Shown: in pieces, positions 55,801 to 64,000 of the stretch
How the letters are laid out: every line of letters starts with the position of its first letter
Position numbering within the stretch: the stretch's first letter is position 1
Source of the DNA: Lunularia cruciata
Taxonomy: Eukaryota; Streptophyta; Marchantiopsida; Lunulariales; Lunulariaceae
Assembly (NCBI GenBank): GCA_948567375.1
Contig: OX419755.1
Location: 26,862,517 to 26,926,516 of the forward strand
Direction: 5' to 3'
Length of the DNA stretch: 64,000 bases
The notes under the pieces: model-generated
The model's input: the letters and a program-made list of their open reading frames with translations, nothing else
Database searches by the model: none
What the model was told of the DNA's origin: nothing
Position numbers and translations under genes: made by a program

Positions 55801-56560
55801 TTTAGTTAACCATGACCTAATGATATGAGTAGTTACTTGAGATGATTTCAAGAAGACAATATTAATCCTATTAACTACTACTTGAATTGAGTAGAGTTAT
55901 TTAATCACGAATGAGTAGTTTGACAGTTCTCTTCTATGGATAATGAGAAGTTTTGAGAATGGAATCCGAAGATGACACAAATAAAGATTAGAAAGGCAAA
56001 GTAAATGATGGAAATCTCACTTGTCGGCACACCATGAGATGATGTTTGGAGCAGAGTCGGTTGGAGTCGTGTCATATTCGAACTTCAAGTTATCTAGTTC
56101 ATATCATAGATTTGATAATTCTAGATGGAATTTGTTTCAAAGAATTTATAACGTAGTCTGCAAAATCCCTAAAAACACCTTAAACTCGCATTAAACGTTG
56201 ATCATTCTAGACGTGTAAAACGGTTATTTTGCGGGTTTCACAAATCTCACATACACTCTGAAAATGATCTCGCATGAGTTAACGGTGATGTATTTGAACA
56301 GGAAACTCGTTATAGCCGACAAGAACTTCCGATCCGAAGCAAAATGATGTGTGCCGTCCGTGCCTTCAAATCTACCATTAAGTATCCTCATTTTCTTTTG
56401 CACATACCCATGGCAGTAGCGATTTAATGCTGATTTAATTCTCTCATTTTACTTTACATCATGTAAATTATACCCAAATCTGGCTGTTACTCTGCGGACA
56501 ACAATAATGAATACTAATTTTATTCCTTATGATCAATTGCCAACCAAAATGTGCAATTTA
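52830..56560. other. CpG-retaining stretch without recognised gene
   Basis: Base use differs from everything around it. I counted 14 CpG in 53521-53820 but only 1 in 46501-46800. No LTR, transposase or convincing long gene is visible. Short frames at 53212-53418, 53502-53756 (plus) and 55060-54797 (minus; RADLYLDRDDQMIVADVVVTDPMRD) could be exon or pseudo-exon pieces. The last is the most protein-like. The CpG content implies low historical methylation or recent arrival. It may be the only euchromatic, host-derived part of the window. Confidence 0.55.
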
Positions 56561-57956
56561 TCACTTCCATTGATGGTCTTGATCCATCTTTCAAGTAAAA
56601 ACTCTAACAATTAATGTAAGTTTTGTTCTTTTGACCCAAATTTCTTCTTTTATCATATTCCCTTATTCCAAGATTCAATCCAAAAAATGGAAGCACTAAA
56701 TACTGAACAAATAGTATCATACATATAAGTGAATTTACATAAAAAACCACCAAAATCAAAATTATATACAAATAGAGGTGCAATTTAAGAATATTTACAA
56801 ATAGGGGCACACTTTCCTGCTCATGCCTGATCACGATGCACTCACCTTTGCTCAACACCACCCTTGTTCTTTTTCCTCTCAATGATAGATATCTTAGCTT
56901 TTACCATGGCACACATCTTTCAAGTAGGAGTAATCTATAGTAATGTAGAAGAAGCATGAATAGCATGTTCCAAGTATTCAATTGCTACATTAGCTCCCTA
57001 TAAGTTCATGAGTAATAAACCGTGGAACAACAACAATAAGCAGCACTCACAAGAGGTAGACTCTATGCTTTTAGGAAGCAATGTAGCAAGCACATTGAAA
57101 TCTGATGCGTGCAAAATTTGAGTATCAACCAACCATTGCAAAGATGGTCTATTGCATGTAGTTCTTTTACCGCACATGATGCAACTTGCATGACGTTTGC
57201 AAAAGCATTTCAAGTATGCAGGCATAGTCTAGTAGAGTTTGCTGGCCACTTGTTTGCAATTTTCAAAAGCTCACACTAAAAGACGTTGTCAATCGTTCCT
57301 AATCTGAACTTCTTGCACAAACATTTTATATGGTTGCATGGCGTAGCAAGGAAGTAAAAAAGAAGAGACTAGCCAATAAATACTACAACAACTTTCAAAA
57401 AATCTCTCTCCTCTTAGCTGTCTCAAGAATTGCAAACCCAAGAAGCATAACATTCTTTCAAGTGAATTTTGATAATCACTTCAAGCAAACATTTATATAG
57501 CTTACTCCTTAGGTGCAAGCAATATGCTTTTCTTGCATTATATAAAAAATTGATGCATTCTATGCCAAAGAAACATACAAGGGTATATTCCTCACTATGC
57601 GTTTTCTTGATGGAATAGGCCGGTACTTCCAATTTCATTTGCTATAATGCCAATTCAGAACACAAGGAATTGGACAGAGTTTTGTGCATTCATTGTAAAA
57701 GCCATGGGATTTTTGAACTTAGAGGTAGTGTCTATCATAAGCAACTAAGAACAAGTATGTAGTTGTAGAAAAAAATGGCCAAAGACTTCCATCATAGAAG
57801 TGATATAGGAACTCTAAGCGGGGATCATGGCACTTCTCATAGAACCTTAGTGATGCAATGAGTCCAAAATAATAGGAATGAAGATAGGAAGCATAGACCA
57901 AGGAGAATGCAATGGAATAATCATAAAGATTATGATAAAAGGGTAGTCTTGTATAG
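56561..57956. other. No gene recognised
   Basis: A/T-rich sequence with short frames only. A minus-strand frame (57225-56998) has a Cys-rich start (KCFCKRHASCIMCGKRTTC) without a family match. The last few hundred bases may belong to the upstream part of the MULE remnant that follows. Confidence 0.35.
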
Positions 57957-58910
57957 ATGGTGTTGTCAAATCATTTATATATGGCTAATGTATATTATGT
58001 AATTTCTTTATGTGGCATCATAGACACAATAGCATCAAAGATACCTAATGCACACCATGACACTTGTGTTTGGCATATAGAAAATAATGTTAGTGCACAA
58101 TTTAAAACAAAGCTCAATGGCAAGATTCGGGCAACTACACAAACTCTAACCATTGATGCATTTGAAGCTTCAATGGATCAAATAGCTAAGATGAATGAGG
58201 AGACAACCTCATATCTTTGTAGAATATCATTACCAACATGGACGCTTAGCCGTGCTCCAATTCCATGATTTTTCACATTGAAGTAAAAAATATCTAAGAC
58301 TACCAACTCTTGGATCCTAGAAGCAAGTGATGTTGAGCTGCTTGAACAAATTATGCAAGTTGTGGAGAAAAGTAGTGTGCTCATCCACCAACAATGCATG
58401 GAGCTAACAAACACTAGTAAACTCATTTTGATCCCAAAAGATGTTTGATTGAGAATTCAATAGACTTTCAAGTTGCATGTGCTTGTATAGTGCATCGAGT
58501 TGGTCCTAGCAACTTCAAAGTCATGCATCAAGGCAAGAGTGGATTTCATGTTGTTAACCTCACCAAATGAACTTTTTTATGCAAGGCTTTCCAATAGCAC
58601 CAACTTCCATACATCCATGCATGTGCCACTATAAGGAAAGCCTACCAACAACAAATTAATCGGGTGCATACATTTTACTTGATTTTTAAGCTTCAAAAAG
58701 TATACAATGTAGTTATTTAGTGGACTTGGAAACATGTATAGAGGACAATCTAACTTATCCTTGCGTATATAAGGAAAGCCTACCAACAACAAACTAACCG
58801 GGTGCATACATTTTACTTGATTTTTAAGCTTCAAAAAGTATACAATGTAGTTATTTAGTGGACTCGGAAACACGTAGAGAGGACAATCTAACTTATCCTT
58901 GCGTATATAT
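57957..58910 (+). pseudogene. Mutator-like (MULE) transposase remnant with SWIM-type tail
   Basis: The frame 57957-58268 reads IDTIASKIPNAHHDTCVWH, IENNVSAQFKTKL and FEASMDQIAKMNEETTSYL, the C-terminal catalytic half of MULE transposases (P-x-A-x-H-x2-C-x-W-H block). After frame loss, VACACIVHRVGPSNFKVMH and GFHVVNLTK lead into a SWIM-type zinc finger: T-F-L-C, then LPYIHACATI, where the first and third metal ligands (Cys) read Phe and Tyr. MULEs move by cut and paste. No terminal inverted repeats were found. A tandem duplication repeats the segment after the SWIM motif. Confidence 0.75.
58632..58907 (+). repeat. 138-bp tandem duplication downstream of the SWIM motif
   Basis: TAAGGAAAGCCTACCAACAA starts at 58632 and 58770. 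The copies differ at about six or seven positions. 138 bp is 46 codons, so the duplication is in frame and repeats RKAYQQQ...FYLIFKLQKVYN. Confidence 0.93.
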
Positions 58911-59202
58911 AAAGCAAGCAGGCCAACCCAAGAAAATTAGAATTTGAAGCCATAGAGAAACAACATTGTACGATAAGCTTTCCTATGGCAAGTACATAGA
59001 AAAAGGCATAATAGCCAAACATATGACCATTATCATTGCATTCCATTATTTTAGTTCAAAGCCATAATAAAATCTTCAATGGAGTAGAATTCAATTAACC
59101 AACTTAGCTTGTCTAATCCTGTGGTTATGCTACACGTAAAGTTGAGAGTTCAATCATGTGATTGTAACAAAAGAAAAAAAGTGGTGGATATAGTGGATAA
59201 GC

Positions 59203-59244
59203 ACCTTGAGTGACCTAGAACAAGTGTTCTAGATCACTCAAGGT
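59203..59244. repeat. 19-bp hairpin (one mismatch, 4-nt loop)
   Basis: ACCTTGAGTGACCTAGAAC (59203-59221), loop AAGT, then GTTCTAGATCACTCAAGGT (59226-59244). 18 of 19 positions pair. It could be a remnant of a foldback element. Confidence 0.88.
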
Positions 59245-59249
59245 TACAG

Positions 59250-62200
59250 ATCTTGGTGGTAGTGAAGTGTGTCCCTATCTAGAAATGCTCTTGTGTGGAG
59301 CTCTTATTTGTACATATTTTAGATTTTTGTACCTCTATATGTAAATTTCCCTTTTATATAATAAGACACTAAATCTGGTTAGAGGAATTTGATATTGTAG
59401 TCTTCTAGGGTATTTTATTATATGTAGGAATCTAGATTAGTATTCAAAATTTCTCTATTTGACTTCAAGCTAACAATGGTAAGACTAACAATGATGATGG
59501 CAAATAATGTTATTCTCAATACGTGCGATACCAATTTCCAATCAGTGCAATACCTTGATGGACATGAGCTTTTACTTTGGAGAGAAAAATATAAGCAAGT
59601 TATGATGGAGCAAGCACTAGCATTGGTGGACAAGTAATCAAAATAGTGACTTTTGGAATTGGATCCAATTGTATCTTTGTGATTAGATTCATGTTTGAGA
59701 AGGTCTTCTTTGGATGGTTGAATAAAAATGAAGTTGGTGAGACTCATCTAGTCTTCAAACAAAAACAACTCAAGCTTTCTTATTTTAGAGCCTAAGAGAA
59801 CTAGGCAATAGTAAGCCACATGCACATAGGGCACAAAATAAAAGAAAAATATATCTATTCAAGTTTTAGTAGTGTTTGAATTGAGTGGAGCTTAAATTAT
59901 GGATGTCAATTGGAGCTATATTAGGGGTTGTGAGTGATGTTCAGTTTATGATTTACATTGGTACTAAGAGCTGGAGTTGTGTTTGGAGGAGTGAGGATCT
60001 CCTTTGATTGGAAATATGCACATTTCACATCACTTCTTTTTATTCTCATATTGGTTTCTCCTTATATTCTTTCTTTTTGGTTTTCAATTCATGCTTGTAT
60101 TTTGTTCCATCTATTGTCTATGTGTTTCTCCTTGTGTTATTTTGTTTGAGGATATTTTAAGTAGTATTCCTTAAAATAACTTCTTTTTATATTTTAGCAT
60201 AAAGACTAAAAAGATTAACATAAGCAATACTCCTTATATAGTAATCCATATTCCTTCTATGAAATCTAAGAATAGATCATGCTATTAACTTTTCAACATA
60301 AGCATATAGTTGACCAAATTCATCTAGATGAAGTCTCTCTTTTCCCTACATCATGCACTTGATTCTCACTAGCAAAAGATCCTATACATATTGACTCCTT
60401 ATGCCCTTTATCATATCCATTCATAATCCCCTACCACAACTTCTTTTCCTAGCTCTACCAACAACCCCTTCTATAGGCTCATAGTTTTTCATGTATTTCC
60501 TTAACATATCTATACATTTTGCTTCATTAATGGTCCACATACTCTTGTCCAAATTGTCTCAAAGGTAGAGATTACCTTAAATTGTATAGAGTGATATTTA
60601 GATGCTTACACATAAGAGTGGAAGACATTTCTCTTTCTATCCTCCAAAACCTCTACTCCAATCATATCTATTCAACCCCCATTAGACTCCTATTCATAAC
60701 TCCATTTTCTAGACCATATTCAAGATTTTCTTCATGATTTACCTAGAGAATATATATTAGGATCCCTAGGCCTTTATGGTACATAATAGGCTCTACTCTC
60801 CCCTTATTACTACAAGCTTTTTGGTAGATGAAAAAGAGAGAGATGCTGCCACTTGGACTTTGTTAGTTCTTTTTTGTAGTGGACCTTACTCTTTCCAACT
60901 CAAGATATAAGTGACCATTTCTAGGATCTATGTTTTTTGTAAGATGATTGGTTAGCTATGGAAGATAATTATATCATATGGGCCCAAAAACTTGCTAAGA
61001 GGGTCATAAGGTTTATATAGTCCCACACTCTACTTCCAAAGCATCATTGTCTTCATTGTTCCTTGATGTTAGTCAAGGTACATAAGTATTGATATGCAAT
61101 CCAGGTGCTATCATTCTCCAAATTAACCCCTTTTTCCATTCATAGTTATTTTCTTTATAGAGTCTTCATCCACTTGCCACTCTTTCATTTTACTCTATTA
61201 CTATCATCTAGATGAAAAACTACAACTTATGGAGTCTTTCTTTACATATGAATTACTCCATACTCTACATTTCTCTACAAGTGGGTTGTTGGCATTGGTT
61301 TTTAACATTTGTGTGATTTTTTATCACCAAATACACAAGATTCTGGTTTCTCCCTTCTATTTGCTTTTTGATTAGGGTATTACCTTGATTCTAGTGCTAC
61401 TTGGAGTTGCATATTTGTTTGGCCTTGTTATCTCCTTGTTTTTTCAAAGGAGACATTTGGTGTTTACACTATGACTTTTGGACATGTTCTCCTAATTTAG
61501 TCACACATTCTATTTATTTATAGCTTTGATAGTACTTCTCATCCTTTTTGTCTCACACTAGCTTGATGTGGCTACTTTTGGAGGTTGTAATTCAATTATT
61601 ACTTACATTTAGGCATCCTTGAACCTCCATCTTGATTAGAAGGTTGTCCAAGATGATATCTCAAATACCGTTGAGACCATTTCTTCTTTGGCTTTGTTTT
61701 TTTTCTCTTCATTCAACAAGGGATTCAATCTCCTCATATGTGCATTCTTGTGATTACATAAAGATACCTTTGTTGTATAACCATCACAATACCATAAGGA
61801 GTTTAACAAAGTTTGCATCGATTGAAGGTGTATGATTGGGAGATCCCTTAGGTTTGCCTCTATTTATCATAGCTCACTTCATTCCTTTGAGAGAATTTGT
61901 AGTCATTCTTCTGTCATGATTTTTCCTCTTTCTCTCAAATGATATTCACATATTGAGCTTTTTTGAGGATATAGTTAGAGCTTTGTCCTTTACACTTATC
62001 TTGGGGATCTTGGATTACAAGTCCAAACTCTTAAATTCAAGGTTGGAATCCACAAGCAATCCTCACTCTCTTGGACCTTCTACTAGAGATCCAATTTCCA
62101 TTGGGATCTTTGAGTGTTTTGGGTTCTCTTCTAAGAGAGAATGGTTTTGTAGCTCATTCATCTCAAACTCTTTGGTCCAAGCCATAGTTCATGCTCATTT

Positions 62201-63040
62201 ATTCATTTTTTTAGAGGAATGCGCAAATAGCCTATTCAATTTTGATGGGACGGTATGTCACTGGAACTTCCTACCTGGCACATACTTACCTACTCACATA
62301 TATAGTCCTACCACATCTACATATATTTGATCATATCATTCACTAGATTTTCTATACTTTGTTAGTACCATGTATGCTTCAATAGCTATCAAATGAGTGG
62401 TGTAGGCTACATATTGCTCTTCTTGTAGCTTTGGGAGGATGTGGTCTTACATTGTAAAAGGCTATTGTACCATCAAATTATTTAAGAGTATGTGCTTTAA
62501 TAATCCTTCTACTATTAGATAGTGTTTTATATCAAGATTGCTTATTTCTCTTGGTACCTTTAACAATAAAAAATTTGGGTACCTATGATTTCAAATCATA
62601 TATTTGGTTTTCTTGCAATATATTATTTGGCACTACTTAGCATAAAATTCATTTCTTCCATATACTACTTATCCTTAGATGCTACAAAGATTCATGCACA
62701 TCTTCATGAGTGTATGCATACTCATATCCTTATCAACATCCATATTGATAGATTTTTACCTGATAAAGGTAAGATTCTCTCTTGTAGAGGGAGAGGCTTC
62801 AAAGCTTTGCTACATGCTCCTCTTTGATTGAAGACTTTTGCTTCACATCCAAGTAGTTTACCATGGTATTCCATCTATGACTAGGTTTACCTCTTATCAT
62901 TTTTAGGTCCATTAGACTATTGTGGTCTATATATGATACACATAACATATATATTTTACATATGCTTGATGTAGAGAGCACATTAAAGTTAATGATGTTA
63001 TCAAAGACCCAAAGACACAAGTTATATGATTTACATGATC
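59250..63040. other. T-rich sequence, no gene or element recognised
   Basis: I searched both strands for RT, integrase, transposase and gag motifs and found none. Frames at 61632-61835 and 61953-62330 lack recognisable features. The text is likely ancient decayed repeat. Confidence 0.4.
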
Positions 63041-63403
63041 TGTAAAATACCGAGACCAAGAAAAGAAATAAGAGAATGGAAACTCACATTGGGACACTTA
63101 AATGTGGGAAAATTCCAAATGCCTATCATGAGTTTTGGCTTTGGTATTTATAGGTAGCATACAAGGCCCTTGAGCCGCTTTCTTAGAGTGCAAGCCAAGT
63201 TAACCAGGAAGCTTCCTTCTAGAAGTTGTCTACTTGGTGTGCAAGCTAAGCTAGTTGGAAGTTTCTAGAAGCTACCTACTTGGGGTGCAAGTTAAGCTAG
63301 TCAAGAAGCTTCCTAGATGCTTCTAGAATATTTTGGGTTAATTTGGCTCACTCTCTACTTTGTTAGCCTTATTAACTATGTTGCTAAAATCCATATTGTT
63401 ACA
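63041..63403 (-). repeat. Solo LTR (C family) with TSD TGATC
   Basis: TGTAAAATACC to CATATTGTTACA, 363 bp, flanked by TGATC at 63036-63040 and 63404-63408. GGTATTTATAGG near 63143 is the complement of its TATA box. It is shorter than C1/C2 LTRs because of fewer internal AGAAGCTTCC-type repeat units. Confidence 0.95.
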
Positions 63404-64000
63404 TGATCTCTAGTATAGATGGAGTGATGGTTGGACAAACTTGGACCACCTCCTCAAGTTGTGAGAGAAAATATAGTGACTTTCATAAAATATGATGTAC
63501 TTTGTTTGATATGATGATTGCCAATCCATTACAAGTAAGGAAATTGGCACAAGCAAGCAGCTAGGTGAGAGCAACACCAAGGATGAAGAAGACCGATATG
63601 CACCACAATTATCCTTTGATGCCTTTGATAATCCTTTGCTTTAGAGAATTTTGTGCATCTTCATCACTATTTTTATGGTCACATTGAGAAATAACATGAG
63701 GTTCCTTGTAGAGAAAAGGAGTTATAATTGTCTCACTACCTACGTTTATTTCCTATATTAGATAGTGAATCTCAACCACTTTTTAATATTCTTGGTAGTG
63801 GATCTTTATAGATATAGAGTAGTATTATAAACTTCCATTCATGTTTAGGACCTTGATATATAAAGTTCAATAGTGGGTTACTTTGGTTCTAACTTTGACC
63901 ATGACTTGATAGTGTGATTATTCACTTATGATGATATTAAGAAGATTCAAGAAACAATCTAAAATAATAACAATAGTGTGTTTCATATGTCATGATGTTT
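63404..64000. other. No feature recognised
   Basis: A/T-rich sequence after the solo LTR. No open frame of note and no repeat similarity found by eye. Confidence 0.4.

Noticed and set aside
57719-57901. Minus-strand frame rich in Tyr and Phe upstream of the MULE remnant
   Set aside because: Wrong strand relative to the recognisable MULE frame, with no motif of its own.
61632-62330. Two plus-strand frames of 67 and 125 codons
   Set aside because: No recognisable motif, not colinear with any element, and T-rich composition. I could not support a Ty1/copia or other assignment.
1-64000. CRISPR arrays, tRNA and rRNA genes, bacterial operons
   Set aside because: No direct-repeat/spacer pattern, cloverleaf or rRNA sequence was seen. 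The matches to initiator-Met tRNA ends are primer sites of retrotransposons. The window is eukaryotic nuclear DNA.

Overview
The window is plant nuclear DNA, made almost entirely of decayed, nested LTR retrotransposons of the Ty3/gypsy superfamily. The evidence is LTRs with TG...CA ends, initiator-methionine-tRNA primer sites, polypurine tracts, 5-bp target duplications, chromodomain integrases, a Mutator-like transposase remnant, and strong CpG depletion in most of the sequence. I see no intact host gene, tRNA or rRNA. The species cannot be named. A large, repeat-rich land-plant genome fits best, possibly non-angiosperm (weak inference).

Layout. 1-2030 is polypyrimidine degenerate repeat, followed by a 28-bp minisatellite. 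2340-6144 (+) is element A, a 5'-truncated gypsy copy. 6145-11254 (-) is element C1, a chromovirus. 11309-29760 (-) is an unknown gene-like sequence, X-minus, split by element E (11980-18244, TSD TCAAG) and element C2 (19107-28631). E contains two solo LTRs, and C2's 3' LTR is itself split by a 3.78-kb insertion, F (19294-23074, TSD AATTG). 33380-52430 (+) is a second, divergently oriented copy, X-plus, split by element D (34011-50273, TSD ATAT[A/G]) and by a solo LTR (51156-51751, TSD GGTAG). D is split by element B (35898-45227, -) and by another solo LTR. 52830-56560 is a compositionally distinct, CpG-retaining stretch. 57957-58910 holds a MULE transposase remnant with a SWIM-like tail. 63041-63403 is a solo LTR with TSD TGATC.

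The main discovery is the A/B element family. Between protease and reverse transcriptase, B encodes a degenerate but recognisable C5-cytosine DNA methyltransferase, with motif I, the PCQ catalytic motif IV, the ENV motif VI, and C-terminal motifs including the GQAMDLN-like motif X. A keeps the last residues of the same domain in the same place. Downstream of the integrase, both copies end in a PHD zinc finger, where chromoviruses carry a chromodomain. This family thus paired a DNA-methylation writer with a putative histone reader. Both copies here are dead. Retrotransposon-borne methyltransferases are known from dinoflagellates and charophyte algae; whether this lineage is described in land plants is the key question.

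A second unusual feature is the LTR order of B. It reads as a two-LTR circle opened inside one LTR and inserted into D.
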